Source of the DNA: Dillenia suffruticosa
Lineage: Eukaryota > Streptophyta > Magnoliopsida > Dilleniales > Dilleniaceae
Length of the DNA stretch: 64,000 bases
Direction: 5' to 3'
NCBI GenBank assembly: GCA_033439265.1
Contig: JAVTVX010000031.1
Location: 16,040,001 to 16,104,000 of the forward strand
The notes below the pieces were generated by a model that saw only the letters and a list, made by a program, of their open reading frames with translations, was not told the origin of the DNA and made no database searches. How positions within the stretch are numbered: the stretch's first letter is position 1; each line of letters starts with the position of its first letter. Below, piece by piece: positions 21,245-31,773 of this stretch. Both the position numbers and the translations under genes were made by a program.

Positions 21245-22578
21245 TTCTTCCCCCTTTAAAGATCCAGTCCTCCGGATCGTCGCTCGTACTCAAAACGATA
21301 AAGAGACACTTTGATACATAGTTTGTGGATATTAAAGTTTATATACGGTGTTTTATGCTGGGCGGCCAGATGGGCCATTGATGTCAGCTTGTCTAATGAT
21401 AGAAGTGCTAGTTTGATTCAGCCAGATTCTTGTATTTATCCCAGGTGGCCAACAGTCACTAAATAGGGGAGACTCTGTCAGATTTTTATTTGAAAGATCA
21501 AAGAAATGGTTTCCTTTTTAGTAAATCTCCTTCCGTGTTATCACACACGGGGAGTGCGACTGTCGCGAGTCCGGACGTCGCATTTTAAATGTTACCTCTG
21601 CTATATGCAGATCTGTTCCGTTCTGTTAGGGTATGCGATGTCTGGCTAGCGGGTCGTCACAAAGTTCCGATGGGTTCTTGCTCCAATACTATACTGTTGG
21701 AATTTGTGGGGGTCTGGCAAATCCTACATTAGTTAGATCGATGGTGGATGAGCGAGGTGCATATGTATAGAGTTGCCTTAAAGTTCAATGGCTTATGCTT
21801 TGGAGTGAAATTTGATGTCTGATTTTATGTTTGTGCACAGTTCCTCACAGATGGACGCCTTAGGTTTTCGCTAGCATTGAAAGACACTTTGACATACTTT
21901 TGTAGCTTTTGAAAGCCTATAGAATGATTTGGTATGGCTTTGAATAGTTGGATGCAGGCTAGTTTGCTCAATTGGTTACCTAGCTCACTTTCCACTCTGG
22001 AAAATTGAACAAAAGGGGGAAAATTTTCTGGAAAATACACAGTCCAGCTTACCATATAGAAGCACTTGAATGAATGAACCATCTGTTAAAATCGCAATTT
22101 ATTCTGTAAGGAATAACAGTCCTAGTTTGTGGTCCTATATTTTATAAATTCTAAACTTTGTAATGAAATGCCAAAATACATATTGCATTTCCATTTGGCT
22201 CTACCAATTTTTATTCCCTAAAACATACTCCCGATTGAACTTTTCTAGAGTATACGGAAGTTAAAATTGCCTACTCTACTAATTTTTTTTTCCTACAGGA
22301 TTTTTGTACATTTTGGTGTTAAAATATGCTAATTAAAATATTGCATGGCTTGATGATGCCATGTTTTACCCACACCAGGACTCGCAGTGACCTCCAAAAT
22401 GCTACTTACTACGATGTTGTGTTTTTGGAAAGGGGAATATTTAATTTCATGGTGTGGTGTGCATTCGAGGTCAATGGACAATTCTAAGAAAATAACTTAG
22501 GCTTGTTGTTCTTAATGGTAGTTAAATATGGGAACATCTTCATTTGATGGAAATGTAACAGTTATTTGACAAGATTTA
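21245..22578. other. Intergenic, possible LTR fragment
   Basis: About 21698-21800 (tgttggaatttgtggg, tcctacattagttaga, then gagcgaggtgc) has the look of the first part of a plant LTR, but there is no partner copy in the window. The rest is unassigned DNA upstream of the NLR pseudogene. Confidence 0.3.
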
Positions 22579-25032
22579 ATGGTGCAACTTTCAGTACCGG
22601 TTATGGAGAAGATGACAGAACAACAGGAGATATACAAACCGCTTCAAGATGATGAGACATCCACAATTATTCTTGCTGGGAAAAAAGGAATAGGAAAAAC
22701 TTGGATGGCAAAACAGTTAAGAGCTCGTGCAGTCCGAGAAAACCTATTTGAAGTCATCATTTGGGTTGCTATGAATAAGAAGTATGAGAATGATCTTCTT
22801 AAAAGCATTGCCCGTCAACTGCCCTGACATCCACAACTATAGAATGGGATGGCAATGAGGATGAGGAAAACAACTTAGAAGAGCGGGAGATAGAGGAGAG
22901 CTTGGGTACTTTGAAACAGAAGCCATCTTCAATGCTTTCGAAAAGGAGGGTTCTTCTCATTATAGATGGTGTTGGAAATGACATCACGGAAGAAAACATA
23001 CGGTCAGCCTTTAATCTTCCACTGCATTCTGGCCAGAAGAAGTCACCAAAACTTTTGATCACAAGAAGAGAACCTACTGCAACTGAAGAACCTATTGCAA
23101 CTGATATTTCGACAATGAAAAGGTGTTAATGATAAAACCGCTGTCTGAAGAAGAAGCCTCCTCCTTATTGAATAAAAGGGCAGAGCAAAAGCAGATTGAT
23201 GTCACACGTATCGAATACCTCTTAAAGGCCATTGTCAAAGCTAGTCAGGGGTTGCCTGCTAAAGTTTTGATGATGGCAGAAACTATAAGATACCTTCAGC
23301 AAAGTGATTCTCAGCTGTGGGCGTTAGAGAGTGCTTTGGATGAAGCAGCTCAAGATGAACATTATAATGTAAAGCAATTGCTTTGGCATGATATGTGCTG
23401 GAATCCTGGTTGACTGCTATTGGCATGCCAGACACCTCTTGAGTGGGCGTGGTAGCATCCATTATAACGATTTAATAGTGCAGTGGATATTGGAAGGTTA
23501 TCTTGGTCATGTCAGTAGTATTGAGGAGACTTATAAGAAGGGGCACTATAATTTGATCAAACTTGTTGATCTTGGGTTGCTGAAGAAGGAGGGTAATGAT
23601 GTCATTATGGAAGGAGATTGCACAATGGATCCTCGGATTTGTGGTTTTGGTGGTACAGTAAATCTGGGGATGGCTGATGCACTCGAGGAATCACATGTTG
23701 AGTGGAATAGTTTTGGGAGAATTACACGGATTAATGGAATGATCAAATCAGTCAATGATAAAGGAGAGAAAAATGCGTCTATGTTACTAATTGATGGATA
23801 TCATCTCTCCAGGGACACTCCTGGTTCACTAGTTAAGTTCATGGAGAGGTTTGAAATTCTTGCTCTTTTCAATAGCAAACAACGAAACCTGAGGTTCTCA
23901 TTGTCTAATATGCATAACCTTCGTGCACTTGTGCTTAGAGGCTGTACTTTGTTGGAGGAGATTCTCATCCCTGTACCGATACAAGCTCCTACCCTATTAA
24001 CGGTTCTGAAGATATCTGGTGTTAAATCCCTCAAAAATGTCCCACCTGATCTTTTTCAGAAAACTCCTCAACTCCGAAGCCTTAACTTGTCTCAATGGCC
24101 AATGGAATTATTACCTTCATCAATATTTGGAAGTTTGGTAGAACTACGCTGGCTAATCCTTAGAGGATGTTCAAAGCTGAAAGAGCTTCCAAGTTTAAAG
24201 AAGTTAACTAAACTTGAGGTGATTGATCATTGTGGTTCTGCCTCATTGGAGAAACTCAAGGACGATATTTTTTCCATGCTTGAAAATCTCAAAATAATTA
24301 ATTTTTCAAGAACCAAGTTAAAACGCATACCAATTGTTAGGGGGCTTGTAAATCTTACCCATTTCATAGTAAGTAGATGTGAAACCTTAACCCGCCTGTG
24401 TAAGCTGGATTCTTTGACCAGTCTGCAGGTGCTTGATCTCTCTGGCTGCTAATTTGGTTAAACTCCCCGACAACTTCCCAAATAATGATAATCTTTGTTT
24501 CCTTGATCTATCTGGTGGTAGAATCCCTCAATTGCCCATCATTGCCAACTTTCATAGTCTTGAGTATCTTGATGTTTCCAAAGCTAAAGATTTGAATAAA
24601 TTTGATAACATCTCTTTTGAAAATTTGCCACATCTCCGGGTTCTTAACTTTTCTGAGATCCAAGTTAAAAAGCTGCCCTCAATTTCCAACCTTGGTAACC
24701 TTCGCAAGCTCTTATTAAGCAGCTGTGCTCAACTAGAAGAACTTCCTACCATGGATGGACTCACAAGACTTGAAGTGCTTGATCTCTCAGGGGGATCTAA
24801 ACTAAAAGAGATAAATGATCAACATTTAAACCTGAGAAATCTTCGTCATCTTTTGCTTCCAAATTGTTCATCCTTCCAAAAGCTGCCATGCTTGAGTGTC
24901 CCTGAAAAACTGGAGGTGCTTGATCTTTCTGGTTGTAGTTTCTTGACTGAAATTAAAGATGATTCATTTGAGCATCTCTCTTGCCTTCGAAGGCTCAGCC
25001 TCTCAAAAACTAAGGTTAAAAAGCTGCCATCT

Positions 25033-25423
25033 TGTCACAGACTTTATGATGAGTCGACTTATGTGCACTTAACAAGTCGACACTGACCAACCTGCTGATA
25101 CTTTTACTTACTTGTACAGCAATTTATCACACCCAGTTGCTGCAGATGTCTGACGAATAGCTTGAAAAAGAATTAGAGTAGAGAGGGGAAGAGAGAGAGA
25201 GAGAGAGAGAAGAAGAAGAAGAATAAGAGGGCGAGGAAGAAGGAAGCAAGAGAGAAGGATAACCAGTAAGTCTTCTTTTTCATACCCTGTTCTCTCCTGA
25301 TACAATCTATTTATACATTGTTTGATGTTCTAACCTCCTAACCACTTAACTGCATAACTGCTTTCAGTTAAAGCTAACTGACATTTGTTGTGTAACTATA
25401 CTCTATTTCCTCTTGTTGTGACA
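25033..25423 (-). repeat. 3' LTR (element on minus strand)
   Basis: 391 bp. It contains a GA/GAA tract (25193-25223) that is longer than in the other LTR. It supplies a stop codon shortly after entering the host LRR frame (TGA at 25084-25086). Confidence 0.95.
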
Positions 25424-25436
25424 ATATCTTCCCTCC
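25424..25436 (-). other. Polypurine tract
   Basis: Minus strand GGAGGGAAGATAT abuts the 3' LTR; this is the expected plus-strand priming site. Confidence 0.8.
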
Positions 25437-25451
25437 TTGAATTCCTTGTCC

Positions 25452-26720
25452 TCAAGGACTGAATTCTGGAAATTGAGAGTTGATGAAGCTGACATCCTCC
25501 CAAGTGGATTCCTCTGGACTTAAATTCAGCCATCTGATTAGCCATTGGCTAATTGGTTTATTATTCCTCTTGACCATTCTTCTTTGTAAGACTGCTTCTG
25601 GCTGAACCAAGGCCTGCCCACTAGCTCCCACCATAGGTAAATTGAGCATCAGATTTTGAGTAGGGCCTACCTTTTTCTTCAGCAATGAGACATGAAAAAC
25701 TGGATGTATTTTAGATTCAACTGGTAATTGCAACTTGTATGCTACTTGGCCTACTTTTGCCATGACCTGAAAGGGTCCATAATACTTAGAAGACAGCTTA
25801 AGTTGCTTCCTCAATTCCACTGACTGTTGCCTGTAAGGCTGTAGTTTGAGATAGACAAAATCTCCCATTTCTAACTTCCTTTCAGTCCTATTCTTGTCTA
25901 CTGCAATCTTCATTCTGTTATGAGCTTTTGCCAAGTGATCATGCAAGATTTGTAGCATTGCCTGTCTGTTGTGAACAAAATTCTCTGCAGCTGGTATAAC
26001 AGTCTCCAAATATGGTCCCATTGGGATGGATTTAGGTTGATAGTCATACAAGGCTTCAAAGGGAGTCATTCGTATGCTTGAGTGATAGTTCGTATTGTAC
26101 CACCATTTAGCTAGACTTAACCATTGATACCACTGTCCTGGTCTGTCAGAAATCGTGCATCTCAAATAGCATTCTAGACATTGGTTGAGTCTTTCACTTT
26201 GTCCATCTGTTTGTGGGTGGTATGCACTACTTAATTTCAATTGAGTTCCTACCAGCTTGAACAATTCTTGCCAAAACAAGCTGGTGAAGACCTTGTCTCG
26301 ATCTGTCACTATAGCTTCTGGAAGCCCATGCAGCTTAAACACATAGTCCACGAATACTTGAGCTACTTTCATAGCAGTGTAAGGGTGTTGTATTGCGATG
26401 AAGTGGCTAAATTTGGTGAGCTTGTCTATGACCACTAGGATAGTGTCATATCCTTGAGATTCAGGAAGTCCTTCTATGAAATCCATGCTGATTTGAGCCC
26501 ATGCTTGGGAGGGTATAGGTAGAGGTTGAAGCAATCCTGGATAGGCCACATGCTCAGACTTGTTCCTTTGGCATGTATCACATTCCTGAACATACTTAGT
26601 GACATCTGCTCTCATGGAAGGCCAATAGAATGCAGATTTGACTCTCTACAGAGTTCCCTTTTATCCTGAGTGTCCTCCTACTGCAGAGTTATGCATCTGT
26701 GTGATTATCCTGGTTCGCAG
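25452..26720 (-). pseudogene. Retrotransposon integrase with chromodomain-like tail (broken)
   Basis: The zinc-binding start (MHNSAVGGHSG) is followed by two stops, TAA at 26663-26661 and TAG at 26648-26646. The frame then stays open: YVQECDTCQRNK, catalytic core MDFIEGLP, VTDRDKVF and HPQTDGQSERLNQ (D, D, E present), GPYLETV linker, and a C-terminal region LQRRMVKRNNKPISQWLIRW then SPEESTWED typical of chromoviruses. The integrase core looks intact in sequence although not connected to the rest. Confidence 0.9.
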
Positions 26721-28449
26721 TTGGGATCCTGTCCCTACATATATCTTCTTTCTGAACTTAAGAAGTCCTCCTTGTAATGTGAACTCGGAACTGCTTTCTG
26801 GATCTAATGTTAGTTGGGCTATCATGTTCTGACAATCCTCATCTTCAACATAGCTTTGAACTACCTCTTTTATCCATTGGGGTCTCACCAGGGAGGTGGC
26901 CGTCAGCAGCCCTTCCTGTTGTTCTTCTACTAGTAACTCCTTCCTGGAGAGAGCATCAGCTGCTCGATTCTCAGAACCTTTCTTGTATTGAATCTCATAA
27001 TCCAATCCAAGGAGCTTAGTAAGCCATTTATGTTGTAGGGAATTTGTGAGCCTTTGTTCCAAGAGGTACTTCAGACTCTGATGGTCTGTTCTAATGATGA
27101 AGTGGTAGCCTATCAGGTAGTGCTTCCATTTTGTGACTGCCATAACAACAGCCATCAACTCTTTCTCGTATATAGACATTCCTTGACTCTTAACTCCAAG
27201 AGCTTTGCTTAAGTAAGCAATAGGCTGTCCTTCTTGCATTAACACAGCCCCCACCCCTTTGCACATGCATCAATCTCTAGTATAAAATGTTTGGAAAAAT
27301 CTGGCAACCTCATCACAGGTGCTGAACACATGACTGATTTAAGTTGCTGAAATGCTTGATCAGCTTCCTCATTCCATTTGAAGTTATCCTTCTTGAGCAG
27401 ATCATTGAAGGGCTTGACTAGGATTCCATAACCCTTGATGAATCTCCTGTAATAGCCCGTTAAGCCCAAGAAACCTCTCAGAGCTTTGACAGAAACTGGG
27501 GTAGGCCAATTCATGATGCAGTCGATTTTCAGTGGGTCCATTTTCACTCCTGAGTCTGTCACTATGTGTCCTAAGTACTCAACTTGAGATTGACCGAATG
27601 AGCACTTGGATAGTTTAGCATACAGCTCATGCTGTCTCAACATTAGAAGGACCTCTTGTAGATGCTGGATATGGGACTGCAAATTAGGACTGTATACTAA
27701 AATATCATAAAAAAAAACCAGCACAAATTTCCTCAGGTAGGGGCTGAAATACTTGATTCATCAGTGACTGAAAAGTAGCAGGTGCATTTGTGAGGCTGAA
27801 TGGCATTACTAGGAACTCAAAATGTCCATGGTGAGTTTGAAAGGCTGTCTTAGCTATATCCTTGGATCTGACTCTAATCTGATGGTAACCGGCTCTAAGA
27901 TCAATCTTGAAAAATAGCTTTGAACCATGTAATTCATCTAGTAATTTGTCAATGTTGGGAATGAGATACCTGTCCTTGACTATAATGTTATTAAGCTGTC
28001 TATAATCTACACAAAACCTCTAAGAGTTATCTTTCTTTTTCACCAACAGAACTGGGGAAGCAAAGGGGCTGCTACTATGTTTGACAACTCCTTGATTGAT
28101 CATATCTTGAACTTGCTTTTCTATTTCAGCCTTTTGAGAATGTGGATATCTATAAGGTGATAACTTGAAATGTTGGGCTCCATGTTTAAGAGGTATTGAA
28201 TGGTCATGGGATCTTTCTGGGGGCAGTGATGTGGGTGTAGAGAAAACATCATTGAATTGCTGCAGAAGGTCTGTAATGGACTGGTGCAGTGGAAGTTGAT
28301 GGTTTTCTGTAGATATGTTAATGTTACCACAACTATGTATTTGTTGTGTTCTAAATTTCTTAGTATTCTTCCCACGGATTAGCTTCATTTTTGGATCTTT
28401 CACCATTCCTTCTAACACCATTTCTCTTCCTTCACCTGCTAGTCTGACT
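26663..28449 (-). pseudogene. Retrotransposon reverse transcriptase and RNase H (broken)
   Basis: RT begins FKLSPYRYPHSQKAEIEKQV and continues to VLLVKKKDNS, where TAG (28022-28020) stands for the conserved Trp of the motif before [10 protein letters not shown]. An extra C at about 27739-27742 shifts the frame. The catalytic box reads [10 protein letters not shown], where plant gypsy elements have FDD, so one metal-binding Asp is Tyr. A one-base loss near 27250 breaks the frame at the RNase H start (LEIDACAKG). RNase H then continues through YLSKALG, YEKELMAVV, TDHQSLKYLL and RAADALSRK. Confidence 0.88.
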
Positions 28450-29897
28450 TGCAGCATTCTAAAATCAAAAGTTATGGGACTAAAATTGTACATCCAATCC
28501 ACACCCAATATTATATCCCATCCTCCTAAGGTAATGACCTTTAAATCAAATGAGAAGCTATACCCTTGTATGCTCCACTTAACTCCCTTGATTTTAGTGT
28601 CACTCCTTACCTTGCTCCCATCTGCTAACACTGCCTGCAGGGGTTCATCCTTTTCTGGTTCCATTTTTAGTCTCTCCATCAACATACAATTGATGAAACT
28701 ATTTGAACTCCCTGTATCTATTAGTATAGATATTATCAATCCTTGTAGTGTTCCTTGAAGGATTATAGTCTTTCTTCCTAATGAATCAGAGAGGGTACAA
28801 AGAGATACATCGAGTGCCTCACCACTGCTGTCATTTTGCTCCATTACTTCATTACTAACTAATCCATCTTCCTCCTCTGCTACTATGATTACATTCAAAT
28901 GCTTAAACTTGCACTTATGGCCAGGAGCATACTTTTCTCCACACTTAAAACACAAATTGTTAGTTCTACGATAATGTATCTCTTGTGGAGATACCTTGGG
29001 AAGTTTATTGTGATTATTGAGAGGTGTCGTAATCTTGTTCCTCCTCAATTCTTCACTATTATCCCAGTTCTTACCCATACCCATCCTCTTTTGTCTAGTT
29101 AATTCAAGAGACTGCTCCTGAAGAGATGCAATTTCAAAGGCTTGCAGTAGGGTGGTTGGTTTTAACATTCTTAAAATGGGTTTAATCTCCTCTTTAACTC
29201 CACTAATGAAACTGGAGACAAAGTAATTCTCAGTCAGTTTAGGATTTACCTGGAGCATGAGTGACCACATTTCTTCAAACCTTTCTTGGTATTCTGCCAT
29301 GGTTCCTTGCTGAAACAGCTTGTTAAATTCTTCCACAACATCTCGTACGCCTTTTCCTTCAAATCTTTGACAAAGGAGTTGGGAAAATTCTTCCCAGTTC
29401 ACTTCTTGTTTTGATGTCTTCACTCCTTGAAACCATATCTCAGCCTTACCATCCAGGTACATTTCCACCGTGTCCACCCAACTGCAGTTTGGTATTTGGT
29501 AAACTTTAAAGAACTTAAGGCATTTCCTTTACCATATTTGAGGATTGTCTCCACTGAATATGGGCAATTCAACTTTTGGTGGATTTGGTAAGTGGTTCTT
29601 TCCATTGGTTTCCTTCCTGAGTTGTGAAGTCCCAATATCACCTTTGAATCTTCCTTCAGTCGGAGTTGGGAGGATTGGAGTTTTGTTCAATTGATCTGCT
29701 TCTGAAATCTCTTCTTTATCTTTATTCATCATTTGCATTATGGTGTTGAATTTTTTTTCCATATCAAGGGCAAGAGCGTCGATTCTTGCTTCCAGCTGCC
29801 GGTACTGGGTTCCCAATTCAGATTGGACTTCTTGTATCCTTATGTCTTGTTTCTTTAGTTGTTCCTCCATAGTTTTCAATCTGGTTCCTTCCACCAT
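28450..29897 (-). pseudogene. Retrotransposon gag and protease (broken by one stop)
   Basis: Starts at ATG 29897-29895 (MVEGTRLKTMEEQLKKQD), with a coiled-coil N-terminus. An in-frame TAA at 29531-29529 interrupts it after GDNPQIW; the frame then continues unchanged (RKCLKFFKVYQIPNCSW). The gag capsid region (WEEFSQLLCQRFEG) is followed by a zinc knuckle CFKCGEKYAPGHKC and the aspartic protease motif LIDTGSSNSFIN. Coordinates of the 3' limit are approximate because protease and RT share one frame. Confidence 0.88.
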
Positions 29898-29923
29898 GGT
29901 TGTGCTTTTGCCGAGGAAGGATA

Positions 29924-29935
29924 GCTCTGATACCA
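29924..29935 (-). other. Primer binding site, tRNA-iMet
   Basis: Minus-strand TGGTATCAGAGC, complementary to the 3' end of plant initiator tRNA-Met, starts 5 bp inside the 5' LTR. Confidence 0.93.
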
Positions 29936-29940
29936 AATTT

Positions 29941-30323
29941 TGTCACAGACTTTATGATGAGTCGACTTATGTGCACTTAACAAGTCGACACTGACCAACC
30001 TGCTGATACTTTTACTTACTTGTACAGCAATTTATCACACCCAGTTGCTGCAGATGTCTGACAAATAGCTTGAAAAAAGAATTAGAGTAGAGAGGGGAAG
30101 AGAGAGAGAGAGAAGAAGAAGAATAAGAGGGCGAGGAAGAAGGAAGCAAGAGAGAATGATAACCAGTAAGTCTTCTTTTTCATACCCTGTTCTCTCCTGA
30201 TACAATCTATTTATACATTGTTTGATGTTCTAACCTCCTAACCACTTAACTGCATAACTGCTTTCAGTTAAAGCTAACTGACATTTGTTGTGTAACTATA
30301 CTCTATTTCCTCTTGTTGTGACA
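29941..30323 (-). repeat. 5' LTR (element on minus strand)
   Basis: 383 bp, followed internally on the minus strand by the primer binding site. Confidence 0.95.
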
Positions 30324-31773
30324 CATCTCTTTCCAATCTTGGCAATCTCACTCACCTCTTGCTAAGGGATTGTACTAGCTTGCAAGTACTTCCAAGCTTG
30401 GATTCCCTGTCAAGATTTGAAAAACTAGATCTTTGTGGTGCCAGCTGTTTGCAAAAATTTCAACCCAAATTCCTGAAACATATGAAACACCTCCAGATTC
30501 TCAACCTCTCCGGAACACCACTTGAGGAGTTGCCATCAATGTTAAGCATTAGTGTTCTCTGCCAGCTTTCTCTAAGAGGTTGTTCAGCCATAAAGAAAGA
30601 GCCTAATTTGGAAGACCTTACAAAACTTGAAGTTCTTGATCTCTCTGGAACAGCAGTTGAGGCACTACCTTTGGAAAAGCTTGCCAACATCCGTCAGCTT
30701 ATGCTACAAAATTGCTCAAGCTTAGATGATTCCATGGATCTGAGTGTGCTTGATATGTTGTCTCCCAATAGCAAAAAGATCCCAGGTGGAGTTTCAGAAA
30801 TGGCTGGAGTAAAATGCATAGGTTTGCCAGCCATGAAGCATGTTCCTGGAGTTGACAACGGGATGTCAGGGGCAAGTCAGTGTCAGTGGGCAATCTCCAA
30901 CTTTTCAGCCGAGAAAATTTCTTACGGTAACAAACCTCTTTGTTTTGCAAGGGGTACATACCTCTTGGATCTTTTAAAGAAGAGTCCCAAATTGTGGGAG
31001 ACAAATTTCAAAAAGTTCCATTTTTCCTCTTGTCCTATAGAACAATATGAAGGAGGGGACATATATTTCTGCAATGATGAGTTGTTCTATAGAAGCAATT
31101 ACTACCAGAGTGGATATTGTTCGGATCTTATGGAGAATAACCGGTCTGTGGAGCTTCAAGGATTTGAAAATTCTCCCGTTGGCATGGAGGATATTCTGGA
31201 ACATGCTAATTACATATTTTTGGTTGATGGTGACTTCTTAAAATGCTTACCAGATTTATGTGTAAACAATATCAACCAATGAAAGGCTGCTGGATTGAGA
31301 GATGTAACGAGTTAAAATGCATTCTTGATGCAAAAGAACCATTCGCTTTGGGAAAAGATTTGGAGATTCTATGGCTTTCCAATCTTCCCAGCTTAAAAAG
31401 TGTATGCAATGGGAGTGCACATGCTGACAGCTTCAGGAATCTTCGATGTATATATCTGGATTGTTGTCCTTTGCTCACCTATGTATTCTCTCCATCCCAG
31501 CGGCTGGTGAATCTCGAAGTTCTCCAAGTCAAGTTTTGTTACGGTTTGGACACTATAGTCAACTCTGATGAATCTGCTGGGCTTTCACTGTCAAAGTTAC
31601 ACACAATTCATCTATGGGATCTTCCTGAACTACAGAGCATAGGAATCAAATTGACATCTTTGGAGACTTTCAAAATTGGGCAATGCCCAAAGTTGAAGAA
31701 TATAGAAGATTGTGTCAAAATAGCCACAAATGTGGAGATTCTAAAGGATTCTGCTGAGAAGTTGCAAGATTAG

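Larger units (their letters stand above)
25033..30323 (-). mobile_element. Ty3/gypsy chromovirus-type LTR retrotransposon
   Basis: Two near-identical LTRs (25033-25423 and 29941-30323) both start TGTCACA and end TGTGACA, flanked by the 5-bp target duplication CATCT (25028-25032, 30324-30328). Genes run on the minus strand: gag, protease, RT, RNase H, integrase, with a chromodomain-like tail. Order PR-RT-RH-IN places it in Ty3/gypsy. The LTRs differ by about two substitutions plus repeat-length indels, so insertion is recent. The coding region nevertheless carries several stops, frameshifts and an altered RT catalytic motif, so it is not autonomous. Confidence 0.96.
22579..31773 (+). pseudogene. 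Large NB + LRR (At4g19050-like) disease-resistance pseudogene, split by a retrotransposon
   Basis: The host frame begins ATG 22579 and shows a Walker A motif GKKGIGKTWMAK, IIWVAMNKKY, kinase-2-like RVLLIIDGVG, KLLITRR, ASQGLPAKVL in the GLPL position, a winged-helix-like LIVQWILEGYLG, and then a long run of LRRs (LRALVLRGCTLLEE, LEVLDLSGGSKL and many more). Frame breaks occur at about 22820, 23110-23125, 23395, 24450 and 31262-31280, each fitting a 1-base indel. At 25028-25032 (CATCT) the LRR block is cut by the 5.3-kb element and resumes after the second CATCT (30324-30328) in the correct frame (SNLGNLTHLLL). No N-terminal coiled coil is visible. The last part (31243-31773) is an RPS2/RPS5-like terminal LRR region (LTYVFSPSQRLVNLEVLQV). 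At least five frameshifts plus the insertion make it a pseudogene. Confidence 0.88.

Noticed and set aside
21698-21800. LTR-like start tgttggaattt
   Set aside because: No second copy, no end and no pol sequence nearby; recorded only as a possible fragment.
24433-25086. Reading the LRR segments of the 22.6-31.8 kb locus as separate small genes
   Set aside because: Adjacent segments join as one LRR array by single-base shifts and across the retrotransposon, so they are parts of one pseudogene.
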